Assembly: GCA_016176845.1 (NCBI GenBank)
Contig: JACOWJ010000045.1
Location: 1-28,622 of the forward strand
From: Nitrospinota bacterium
GTDB taxonomy: Bacteria > 2-12-FULL-45-22 > JACOWJ01
Reading direction: 5' to 3'
DNA: 28,622 nt
Under the pieces are notes generated by a model, which searched no databases, had not been told where the DNA came from, and saw only the letters and a list, made by a program, of their open reading frames with translations. Shown here piece after piece: positions 1 through 6,693 of the stretch; position 1 is the first letter of the stretch, and each line of letters begins with the position of its first letter. Position numbers and translations under genes: made by a program.

Positions 1-191
1 TACTTGGGGTTGCGGTGGGCCGGGTCCCGCAGGTCCTTAATGGGCTCCTTGTATTCGGTCCAGCCCTTGATAGCGCTGGGGGCGGGGGCATATTTGTCGG
101 CGGCAAGGGCCAGGCCCGTCCAGGCCAGAGCCAGGAAGCCGGCCAAAAAGGCCACCCCCAGGATTACGGATGGGTTTTTCGGTGTGCTCAC
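1..191 (-). CDS. DUF1329-family secreted protein, copy 1 (N-terminal part only)
   Basis: This is the N-terminal 63 codons of a third paralogue of the two complete DUF1329 genes next to it; the rest lies beyond the window edge. Translation from a GTG at 191 gives a basic start, a hydrophobic stretch (VILGVAFLAGFLALAW) and an Ala-rich cleavage region, then ADKYAPAPSAIKGWTEYKEP and DLRDPAHRNPK. These match the mature N termini of the copies at 762-2138 and 2594-3970 almost residue for residue. GGAGG lies about 8 nt upstream of the GTG, which supports this start over any ATG. It is presumably exported by Sec. Family function is not established. Expression is probably from the promoter at 647-675, which leaves a leader of about 450 nt. 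Confidence 0.85.
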   Translation of the reverse strand, partial: MSTPKNPSVILGVAFLAGFLALAWTGLALAADKYAPAPSAIKGWTEYKEPIKDLRDPAHRNPK

Positions 192-646
192 GATGGGTCC
201 TCCATTTGGGAAGTTGCGGATGCGGGATCATCGGGTGGAGCCGGAAAGGCCCACTGCCCGCGACCCTCAAGGCATCTGATGGGATAGCAAAGAGATTTCC
301 CCCCTTTCATCCCTCCTTTCTGGGTGAGCCCCCATCCCTGGTCGAATCCTGGCCCGTCCGTGTTGGATCAAGACCTGAGTTCAATGATCAGCTCTATTCC
401 AATCGAGGATCCTGGCACCGACTCCCAGAGAAGGGAAAACCACGGGGGAACAATCCATTCGCTCTCTTCAGCAACTTCCAGCGCATCTCTCTCTGCCACC
501 AGAGGCAGGACAACTCGGAGGCAACAAGGACCTTCATCGTAAGGCTGCCGAGAGGACCACGATGATACCGGAACTAGAGGCCCGGAAAAAAGGTTTTTCT
601 ACACACGACCGACTATCAAAGAGCTTTCCGCGAAAAATAGGACTCT
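192..646 (-). promoter_or_regulatory. Long conserved 5' leader of DUF1329 copy 1
   Basis: This non-coding stretch is homologous along most of its length to the leader of copy 2 (about 2160-2543). Shared blocks include 451-477 (= 2406-2432), 564-584 (= 2484-2504) and the GACTATCAAAGAGC block at 610-623 (= 2530-2543). It contains no convincing ORF. It may be a cis-acting RNA leader or simply the non-coding part of the duplicated unit. The duplication origin is seen in the sequence; a regulatory role is inference. Confidence 0.55.
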
Positions 647-675
647 ACTATAGACAAATTGCCCGGGGTTGTCAA
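647..675 (-). promoter_or_regulatory. Sigma-70 type promoter upstream of DUF1329 copy 1
   Basis: On the minus strand, TTGACA (670-675) and TATAGT (647-652) are separated by 17 nt. This is close to consensus at both boxes. Transcription would start near 640 and run through the conserved leader into copy 1. Confidence 0.7.
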
Positions 676-707
676 CAGATTTTCTTAATGTTTTATTTAG
701 TTTAGGA

Positions 708-741
708 ACGGGAGACACGGCATGGCGCCCATGTCTCCCGT
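708..741 (-). terminator. Hairpin after DUF1329 copy 2
   Basis: A perfect 10-bp stem (ACGGGAGACA at 708-717, TGTCTCCCGT at 732-741) begins about 20 nt after the copy 2 stop codon. The downstream side on the minus strand is A/T-rich but has no clean U run, so it may be a weak terminator or an mRNA-stabilising 3' end. Confidence 0.55.
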
Positions 742-761
742 GAACCTCCAAGGGGACTTGG

Positions 762-2138
762 TTACTTCAGATCCGTGAACTTGGTCCGCTTGGCCCAGCC
801 CCAGGCATCATAGCCGCCCCTCTTGACCCAGAAGTCTCTGCGCTCTTTGATCTTATTCTTTAGAGCAGGATCGACCTGGGCTACCCCTTTCCGCCATTTG
901 GAGACCTTCTCCTCGTAGAGGGGAGGATAAGGGGGCATGTATTCGAACTTATTCACCGTGCGATAGTTCTTGGGCTCCCGCCAGAAGAACTCCTTGGTGA
1001 GCTCCCCCGTGGTGAACTTGTTATCGGGGATCTTGATGCCGAAGAGCCAGTCCATGTACCAGGCCAGCGTCCAGAAGTCCCGCTTGTAATCGACCCCGTA
1101 GAGGAGCTGCCGGCCCCATCCGCCGCCTCCCTTGAAGCCGCCGGGGTAGAGCCTCCAGGCGGTCTCGAAGGCGATCTTCCACAGCTCCCCATGCTTGTCG
1201 TACTGCTCGGCCCTCAGCTCCACCTTGGTCCGCTTCTCGATCCAGTAGAGGAGATATCCCAGGTAGTAGTTGGGGTCCTTGGGCACGGCCTTGACCACCC
1301 AGGCCTCGACGCAGCCATCCTCCCGGTAGGGGTTCTCGCCCGCCCCCCAGGTGCCGGGCATATAAGGGCTGTCTACGATGACCTTGGGATCGCCCAGGAT
1401 GTTGTGGCCCTTCTCCGCGGCCACCTCGCACAGGACGTCCTCGGCGATGATCTCGTAGGTGTACTCCCAAAACTGCCGCTCGCCGTTGTCGTCGTTGCTC
1501 ACCGGGTAGCCCAGGGTATCGTCCTGCCGATCCCCGCCGGCCGAACGCCGCACCCGCCGCAGTGAGGGGATGTAGGCGTAACGGTCGGGGTCATGCCACT
1601 TGCCCGGGGCGTTGTTGTACTTGACGACCAGCTGGGCGAAACCGCGATTCTCAGGGGGGGCATCCAGGATGGTGAAGGCCTTCTGGAAGATCCCCATGAT
1701 TCCACCCTGGGTCTCATAGTTCATCAGCTGGTCGTAATTGTCCCAGTAGTGGGTCCGCTGGATGTAGAAGTTCTTGGAGACGATCAGCCCCCGCTTGTTG
1801 GCCACCGGGGTGTAGCCAGCGTAGTCCTGCGTCTGCCCCCCCCAGAAGGTGTAATCCCGGAAGTAGAGCAGCTCTTCGCCAGTGTAAGGGACATCCTTGC
1901 GGGGCCAAGAGGGCTTGAAGGGAAAGGGGCCCTTGGGCATCCAGGGGTACTTGGGGTTGCGATGGGCCGGGTCGCGCAGGTCCTTGACGGGCTCTGCGTA
2001 TTCGGTCCAGCCCTTGATGGCGTTAGGCGCAGGGGCGTACTTGTCGGCGGCGAAGGCCAGGCCCGTCCAGGCCAAGGCCAAAAGGCCTGCCAGGGCGGTG
2101 GCCCCCAGGATCATGGGTCGTCTTTTAAGCGTTCTCAT
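762..2138 (-). CDS. DUF1329-family secreted protein, copy 2
   Basis: The protein has 458 residues. The start is the ATG at 2138, preceded by AAGGAG; an open frame extends further upstream, but only this start gives a basic signal peptide (MRTLKRRP, then GATALAGLLALAWTG, cleavage near AFA/ADKY). The mature part is rich in Trp, Tyr, Gly and Pro and has no further obvious membrane segment. A central YIPSLRRVRRSAGGDRQDD stretch is typical of DUF1329, a family of envelope proteins of unknown function. Length is identical to copy 3 and most residues match. Differences cluster in the signal peptide and at scattered surface-like positions. The product is probably periplasmic or attached to the outer membrane. 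Its leader is homologous to that of copy 1, but the promoter equivalent is poor, so it may rely on read-through from copy 3. Confidence 0.9.
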   Translation of the reverse strand: MRTLKRRPMILGATALAGLLALAWTGLAFAADKYAPAPNAIKGWTEYAEPVKDLRDPAHRNPKYPWMPKGPFPFKPSWPRKDVPYTGEELLYFRDYTFWGGQTQDYAGYTPVANKRGLIVSKNFYIQRTHYWDNYDQLMNYETQGGIMGIFQKAFTILDAPPENRGFAQLVVKYNNAPGKWHDPDRYAYIPSLRRVRRSAGGDRQDDTLGYPVSNDDNGERQFWEYTYEIIAEDVLCEVAAEKGHNILGDPKVIVDSPYMPGTWGAGENPYREDGCVEAWVVKAVPKDPNYYLGYLLYWIEKRTKVELRAEQYDKHGELWKIAFETAWRLYPGGFKGGGGWGRQLLYGVDYKRDFWTLAWYMDWLFGIKIPDNKFTTGELTKEFFWREPKNYRTVNKFEYMPPYPPLYEEKVSKWRKGVAQVDPALKNKIKERRDFWVKRGGYDAWGWAKRTKFTDLK

Positions 2139-2543
2139 GAATCGGGTCTCCTTCCTGAGTGGCGAAGTTGCAGATGGACGGTCATCGTGTGGGGCCGGAA
2201 AGGCCCCCAGTCCGCGACCCTCAAGGCATCTGAGTTGGAGTGCGAAGCGATCTTCCCCCTTACTCATCCCTCCTTTCTGGATGGGCCCCCACCCCTGGTT
2301 GAATCCTGGCCCGTTCGTGTTGGATCGAAACCTATGCTCGGCGATCGGCATCACAGTCAAGGGTCCTGGCATCGTCTTCCAGAGAAAGGTGAGGGAAGGG
2401 TACAACAATCCATTCGCTCTCTTCAGCAACTTTCAGCGCGTCTCCGTCCTTCGCATTCGAATAGGCTGCCGAGAGGACCCCAAGATACCGGAACTAGAGG
2501 CCCGAAAAAGGCTTTCTATGAACAGCATAGACTATCAAAGAGC
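2139..2543 (-). promoter_or_regulatory. Conserved 5' leader of DUF1329 copy 2
   Basis: This region is non-coding and homologous to the copy 1 leader (192-646). The similarity ends abruptly after the GACTATCAAAGAGC block at 2530-2543, close to where copy 1 has its promoter. The region matching the copy 1 -10 box is partly kept, but no matching -35 box is visible. Confidence 0.5.
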
Positions 2544-2545
2544 AT

Positions 2546-2585
2546 CCTGGGCGAGGGGCTCTACCCTAGAGACCCCCCGCCCAGG
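2546..2585 (-). terminator. Strong GC-rich hairpin after DUF1329 copy 3
   Basis: CCTGGGCG (2546-2553) pairs with CGCCCAGG at the far end (2578-2585), and CTCTA/TAGAG pairs inside, giving a long stem about 10 nt after the copy 3 stop. No U run follows, so it may attenuate rather than end transcription into copy 2. Confidence 0.5.
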
Positions 2586-2593
2586 GAGAAGCC

Positions 2594-3970
2594 TTACTTC
2601 ACGTCCTTGAACTTGGTCTGCTGGGCCCAGCCCCAGGGGTCATACCCCCCGTGTCTGGCCCAGAAATCATTGCGCTCCTTCATCTTCTTCTTGACGGCAG
2701 GCTCGATCTGGGCCACCCCTTTCCGGTACTTGGAGACCTTCTCCTCGTACAGGGGGGGATAGGGGGGCATGTATTCAAACTTGGTTATGGCGCGGAATTT
2801 CTTGGGCTCTCGCCAGAAGAACTCTTTGGTCAGCTCTCCCGTGGAGTACTTGCTCTCGGGGATCTTGGCGCCGAAGATCCAGTCCATGTACCAGTATAGG
2901 CCCCAGAAATCCCGCTTGTAATCGATGCTATAGAGGAGCTGCCGGCCCCAACCGCCGCCCCCCTTGAAGCCGCCAGGATAGAGCCTCCAGGTGGTCTCAA
3001 AGTCGATCCGCCACAGCTCCCCGTAGTGGTCGTACTGCTCGCACCGGAGCTCCATCTTGGTGCGTTTCTCGATCCAGTAGAGGAGATAGCCCAGGTAGTA
3101 GTCGGGGTCCTTGTGCGTGGCCTTGACCACCCAGGCCTCCAGGCAGCCGTCCTGCCGGTAGGGGTTCTCCCCCGCCCCCCAGGTCCCGGGCATGTAAGGG
3201 CTGTCCACGATCACCTTGGGGTCGCCCAGGATGGCCTGGCCCTTCGCCGATCCCACCTCGCACAGGACGTCCTCGGCGACGATCTCGTAGGTGTACTCCC
3301 ACCACTGCCGCTCGCCGTTGTCGTCGTTGCTCAGCGGGTAACCCAGAGAGTCATCCTGCCTGTCCCCGCCAGCCGAGCGCCTCACCCGCCGCAGCGAGGG
3401 GATGTAGTTGTAGCGGTCGGGGTCCTTCCACTTGCCTGGGGCATTGTTGTACTTGACCGTCAACTGAGCAAAACCGCGGTTCTCGGGGGGGTTGTCCAGG
3501 ATGGTGAAAACCTTCTGGAAGATGCCGTTCATCCCCCCCTGGGTCTCATAGTTCATCAGCTGGTCGTAATTGTCCCAGTAGTGGGTCCGCTGGATATAGA
3601 AGTTTTTGGAGACGATCAGCCCCCGCTTGTTGGCAGACGGGCTATAGCCAGCGTAATCCTGGGTCTGTCCGCCCCAGAAGCCATAGTCCCGCATCCACAA
3701 CAGCTCTTCGCCGGTGTAGGGAACATCCTTGCGGGGCCAGGAGGGCTTGAAAGGAAAGGGGCCCTTGGGCATCCAGGGGTACTTGGGGTTGCGGTGGGCC
3801 GGGTCCCGCAAGTCCCTGACGGGCTCTGCGTATTCAGTCCAGCCCTTGATGGTGCTGGGGGCAGGGGCATACTTGTCGGCCGCTAAGGCCAGGCCCGCCC
3901 AGGCCGTGGCCAAAAGGCAGGTCAAGCTCATCGCCCAGATCGACGGTCGTTTTTTTCGGGTCGTTTTCAT
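2594..3970 (-). CDS. DUF1329-family secreted protein, copy 3
   Basis: The protein has 458 residues from the ATG at 3970, preceded by GAAGGAG at good spacing. Extending upstream would add a non-homologous, non-signal leader, so that longer frame is rejected. The signal peptide is MKTTRKKRPSIWAMSLTCLL followed by an Ala-rich cleavage site before ADKYAPAPSTIKGW. The mature protein aligns without gaps to copy 2, including YIPSLRRVRRSAGGDRQDD, the GGGGWGRQLLY stretch and the C-terminal GGYDPWGWA. It is the promoter-proximal member of the array and has its own, unrelated 5' leader with a good promoter (4202-4230) that faces the Rrf2 regulator. The family is known as DUF1329; an envelope role in handling hydrophobic compounds would be speculation. 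Confidence 0.9.
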   Translation of the reverse strand: MKTTRKKRPSIWAMSLTCLLATAWAGLALAADKYAPAPSTIKGWTEYAEPVRDLRDPAHRNPKYPWMPKGPFPFKPSWPRKDVPYTGEELLWMRDYGFWGGQTQDYAGYSPSANKRGLIVSKNFYIQRTHYWDNYDQLMNYETQGGMNGIFQKVFTILDNPPENRGFAQLTVKYNNAPGKWKDPDRYNYIPSLRRVRRSAGGDRQDDSLGYPLSNDDNGERQWWEYTYEIVAEDVLCEVGSAKGQAILGDPKVIVDSPYMPGTWGAGENPYRQDGCLEAWVVKATHKDPDYYLGYLLYWIEKRTKMELRCEQYDHYGELWRIDFETTWRLYPGGFKGGGGWGRQLLYSIDYKRDFWGLYWYMDWIFGAKIPESKYSTGELTKEFFWREPKKFRAITKFEYMPPYPPLYEEKVSKYRKGVAQIEPAVKKKMKERNDFWARHGGYDPWGWAQQTKFKDVK

Positions 3971-4201
3971 CAGTGTCTCCTTCACCGAAGTCGGCTTCCA
4001 TTCAGAGAGAGTTCGGCATGCGGCTTCGTCTACCCGGTTCTCCAATCGATTTCTCTTTCCAGCAGAGAGCTCTTCGGGGCAGACTACGGGATCTACGAAT
4101 CCCTGGCCAGGGACTCGATCTTCTCCTCCTTCACCTCCTTCTGTCTCTTAGACCATTCTATTTCGTAAAGCCCGCCGGCCTTACGTGACAGATTTTTAGC
4201 A

Positions 4202-4230
4202 AGTATACACCTCCATGAACAAGTTTTCAA
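4202..4230 (-). promoter_or_regulatory. Promoter of DUF1329 copy 3
   Basis: On the minus strand, TTGAAA (4225-4230) and TATACT (4202-4207) are 17 nt apart. The predicted start near 4195 leaves a leader of about 225 nt before the ATG at 3970. Confidence 0.65.
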
Positions 4231-4235
4231 CCAAA

Positions 4236-4251
4236 TTTTGCGCCGGCAAAA
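4236..4251. promoter_or_regulatory. Candidate operator palindrome between divergent promoters
   Basis: TTTTGC-GCCG-GCAAAA is a 6+4+6 inverted repeat. It sits just upstream of the -35 box of the DUF1329 copy 3 promoter and 18 bp from the -35 box of the Rrf2 gene. It is a plausible binding site for the neighbouring regulator; this is inference from position and symmetry. Confidence 0.35.
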
Positions 4252-4269
4252 ACGGGCTCCCCGATCCCC

Positions 4270-4299
4270 TTGACCGTTCGGTTGGCCTTGTGGTACACT
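4270..4299 (+). promoter_or_regulatory. Promoter of the Rrf2-type regulator
   Basis: TTGACC (4270-4275) and TACACT (4294-4299) are separated by 18 nt, with TG one base upstream of the -10 box (extended -10). The leader of about 160 nt contains the repeat element at 4309-4409. Confidence 0.5.
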
Positions 4300-4308
4300 A
4301 CGTTCATC

Positions 4309-4409
4309 GCATAGGAATTTCCATTTTTAGGGGTTAGGGACTAGGGGCTAGGGATTAGCAAAACCTCTTCTTTCTTACTAGCCCCTAATCCCTAACCCCT
4401 AACTTGATC
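4309..4409 (+). repeat. Dispersed GCATAGG element, copy A
   Basis: The element begins with GCATAGGAATTTCC. A hairpin of TAGGGG/TTAGGG-type words follows: AGGGGTTAGGG at 4329-4339 pairs with CCCTAACCCCT at 4390-4400. It ends TAACTTGATC (4400-4409). The head is shared with copies at 6377-6504 (reverse) and 18933-19038; the hairpin word differs. Confidence 0.7.
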
Positions 4410-4467
4410 AGGAGTTAAGGAGGACCCGGTAACCATTTTACGGGACGAGTCCCCGGGGGGAGGTACT

Positions 4468-4932
4468 ATGAAGATATCCAGCCGTGGCCATTATGCCTTG
4501 CGGGCCATGGTAGACTTGGCGATACATGGGAAGGAAAGACCACGCACTTTAGCGAATGTTAGCCTCATCCAGGATATCCCTCAGCTATACCTGGAGCAAC
4601 TGATGCTCAAGCTCAGGAGGGCAGGATTGGTCCAGAGCATCCGCGGGCCCCATGGGGGGTTTTTGTTGGCCAAGAAGCCCTCAGAGATTGCCGTAGGCGA
4701 TATCCTTAAGGCAGTGGACGAATCCATTTATCCGGGCGAATGCGTAGAAACGTTGGATTCCCAGCTCGGTTGTCAGAAGGCCGGGGGTTGCGCTACCCAT
4801 CTCTTCTATGAGAAGCTGGCCAAACAGATCGACGAGACCGTCAATTCCGTTAGCCTGGAAGAGCTTTGCTCCGAAGCTGAAGAGCTCCAGAACGGGAAAG
4901 CCTTACGGCACAACTATAATTTCGAGATTTGA
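4468..4932 (+). CDS. Rrf2-family transcriptional regulator with Fe-S cysteines
   Basis: The protein has 154 residues and starts at an ATG with GGGGGGAGG upstream. The N-terminal winged helix is typical of Rrf2/IscR proteins (MKISSRGHYALRAMVDLA; LEQLMLKLRRAGLVQSIRGPHGGF). Three cysteines follow the helix (C92, C102, C108), with a His at 111. The last pair keeps the IscR spacing, but the first gap is longer (nine residues rather than five). It should bind a [2Fe-2S] or similar cluster and sense iron-sulfur or redox status. It is divergent from the DUF1329 array across about 500 bp, so that array is a candidate target, as is its own promoter. Its 3' end overlaps the convergent trmB by 19 bp. IscR, RsrR or NsrR type cannot be separated by sequence alone. 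Confidence 0.88.
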   Translation: MKISSRGHYALRAMVDLAIHGKERPRTLANVSLIQDIPQLYLEQLMLKLRRAGLVQSIRGPHGGFLLAKKPSEIAVGDILKAVDESIYPGECVETLDSQLGCQKAGGCATHLFYEKLAKQIDETVNSVSLEELCSEAEELQNGKALRHNYNFEI

Positions 4933-5573
4933 GCGAGCCCCGCTCCCCCCAGCACCACCTTTTGAAAAACAAGATAGAAGATGGTCTTTCCCTCCCGGAG
5001 GAATTCCTGCTCATATTTGGTGGGCAGGCGTTCTTCGGGAGGATGCGTCAAAAAAGCCTTTTCTCCGGCCAGGTTCAAAAAGCCATCCTGCCCCTCGAAA
5101 GAGGCCAACATCTCCTGGGCGTAATCGAAGTGATCGGTTGCCAGATGAACCCTTCCTCCTCCTTCCAGGACCCGATAGAGAGTTTCCACGAAGGAAGGCT
5201 TGATGAGCCGCCTCTTCCAGTGTCTTTTCTTGGGCCAGGGGTCGGGGAAGTTGATGTAGACCTCTCCGACCTCCTCCGGGCCAAAAAGCCTGGGCAGCGC
5301 GGCTGAAGCCTCGGCGCGCAAAAGACGGACGTTATTCAGGCCGGCCCGTTCTATACGCCTCAGGGCCCTCCTCATCCCACGGCTATAGATCTCTATCCCC
5401 AGGAAATTGGAGGCTGGATCCCGTTGTGCCATCGCCACCAGGAAGCTGCCATTGCCGAAACCTACCTCCACCCGAATGGGGTTTCGGTTTCCAAAAATTT
5501 GAGCCCAATTGACCCGGGTCCATACGATGAGTGGATCGAGCTGGATGAGAGCGGCTGCTGACTCCACTTTCAC
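4914..5573 (-). CDS. trmB: tRNA (guanine-N7-)-methyltransferase
   Basis: The protein has 219 residues. It methylates G46 of tRNA to m7G using SAM. The SAM motif VEVGFGNGSFL lies at 35-45, the family signature NFPDPWPKKRHWKRR at 108-122, and the C-terminal TKYE motif near 186. All are in the expected order and length for bacterial TrmB. The start ATG at 5573 overlaps the stop of the upstream TPR gene (ATGA), so the two are translationally coupled. Its 3' end overlaps the convergent Rrf2 gene by 19 bp. Confidence 0.93.
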   Translation of the reverse strand: MKVESAAALIQLDPLIVWTRVNWAQIFGNRNPIRVEVGFGNGSFLVAMAQRDPASNFLGIEIYSRGMRRALRRIERAGLNNVRLLRAEASAALPRLFGPEEVGEVYINFPDPWPKKRHWKRRLIKPSFVETLYRVLEGGGRVHLATDHFDYAQEMLASFEGQDGFLNLAGEKAFLTHPPEERLPTKYEQEFLREGKTIFYLVFQKVVLGGAGLAQISKL

Positions 5574-6358
5574 TCCTCCCTGACGATATCCACGATCAAA
5601 GAGGTGATCCCTGGGTAATTGGGGTTGACCTCATAAGCCTTTTGGTACATCTTCAAGGCGTCTTTCGGTTGGTTCAGCTTTCGATGAAGCTTTCCCAGAA
5701 GGACATAGGCTTCAACCAACTGAGGATGTTGGCCAACAACCGCCCTCAGCTTGCTCATGGTCTTCTCGGGGCCATCCCCAAAGACCCACACGTCCTGGGT
5801 GGTCAGCTGCCCCTGGGCGATAATGGCCCAAGGATTCTGGGGCTCCATCTGGAGGGCCCGTTCCACGGCCTTTCGGGCCCGAGATCCATGCCTCATGCGG
5901 GAGACGAAACCCGTGACCCGAGCCGCCCACAAACTTCCTTTTAGCCGATGGGAATCGGCGAAGTCCTCCTTGAGCTGCAGGGAGCGCTCGATGGCCTCCA
6001 TCCCCTTCGTGAGATTGGTTTCCAGGGCCTCCTTCTCCTTTTCACTGGGGCTGCGACCACCGTTTTCCTCATCGAAGATGGCCCGATCGGTCCAAACGAG
6101 CCTCTCATAAGCCCTGGCTAAATAATAAAGGACCCGATAATCGGTCGGATGGCGACTGGCCAGATCTTGAAACTGGGCTACGGCCTTCTCCAAGGTGCCT
6201 TTGTCGCACCGAAAGCTGCCCTCCTCCAACAGTCTCTGGCCTTCCTCTAGGGATGGATCGAGACCGGCTCTCCCATGAGCCGGAAACACCAGCCATAGGA
6301 GCCATGTCAGGACCAAGAGGGAGAAAATAAGCCTGAATGCTTGTCTGGTTGGCTTCAC
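5570..6358 (-). CDS. Secreted TPR-repeat protein
   Basis: The protein has 262 residues. A hydrophobic N terminus (about 8-30, LIFSLLVLTWLLWLVFPAHG) suggests a signal peptide or anchor, so the product is likely periplasmic. Several tetratricopeptide units follow: around 50-80, around 135-185 (with AVERALQMEPQNPWAIIAQG) and the C-terminal pair with YVLLGKLHRKLNQPKDALKMYQKAYEVNPN. The layout somewhat resembles TatT-like TPR proteins, but this is not certain. Its stop codon overlaps the start of trmB by 4 bp. Upstream lie six tandem TTTTAGG heptamers (6389-6430) in the likely promoter region. Specific function is unknown. Confidence 0.85.
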   Translation of the reverse strand: MKPTRQAFRLIFSLLVLTWLLWLVFPAHGRAGLDPSLEEGQRLLEEGSFRCDKGTLEKAVAQFQDLASRHPTDYRVLYYLARAYERLVWTDRAIFDEENGGRSPSEKEKEALETNLTKGMEAIERSLQLKEDFADSHRLKGSLWAARVTGFVSRMRHGSRARKAVERALQMEPQNPWAIIAQGQLTTQDVWVFGDGPEKTMSKLRAVVGQHPQLVEAYVLLGKLHRKLNQPKDALKMYQKAYEVNPNYPGITSLIVDIVREE

Positions 6359-6376
6359 CCGTTGTTTATCCTATAC

Positions 6377-6504
6377 GATCAAGTTAAGTTTTAGGTTTTA
6401 GGTTTTAGGTTTTAGGTTTTAGGTTTTAGGTTCCTTGCTTAACACTTAAAACCTGAAACTTAAAACTTTCCCGTAAATCCTGTCAAAAAAGGAAATTCCT
6501 ATGC
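6377..6504 (-). repeat. Dispersed GCATAGG element, copy B, with TTTTAGG tandem repeat
   Basis: Read on the minus strand it starts GCATAGGAATTTCC at 6504 and continues with a body (ACAGGATTTACGGGAAAG and onward) that matches copy 18933-19038 almost base for base. It then runs into a hairpin whose far arm is six perfect TTTTAGG units (6389-6430, plus strand), and ends TAACTTGATC (6386-6377), as copy A does. Confidence 0.8.
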
Positions 6505-6693
6505 CTTTGAATGATAAAATCGGTGATGTTGGGGCTGGATCGGGTTGGGGGAATCGAATCGATGAGATCGCGAGCCAGGCCTGGAGTCCTCTAACGAAGA
6601 GGGGAACCCGCCGGTTCCTTTCGCCAGCAAAATAGCCTTAGGGGCAGGTTTGAACCCTGCCCCTACTTTCCGCCAATGTTCAGAAGGAAAAGG
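6505..6693. other. Intergenic stretch with a GGGGCAGG hairpin
   Basis: No gene is visible. A perfect hairpin, TAGGGGCAGG (6639-6648) with CCTGCCCCTA (6656-6665), lies about 30 nt after the stop of the octaheme cytochrome gene and could act as its 3' end. It shares the TAGGGGC core with the palindrome at 21067-21095, so it may instead be a dispersed repeat. Confidence 0.6.

Noticed and set aside
1593-2762. 389-codon ORF on the plus strand opposite DUF1329 copy 2 and its leader
   Set aside because: It is a mirror frame of a GC-rich gene, has no family similarity or ribosome site, and a similar antisense frame occurs over copy 3.
6389-6430. Possible CRISPR or telomere-like array from the TTTTAGG repeats
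   Set aside because: There are no spacers; it is a simple heptamer tandem forming one arm of a hairpin.
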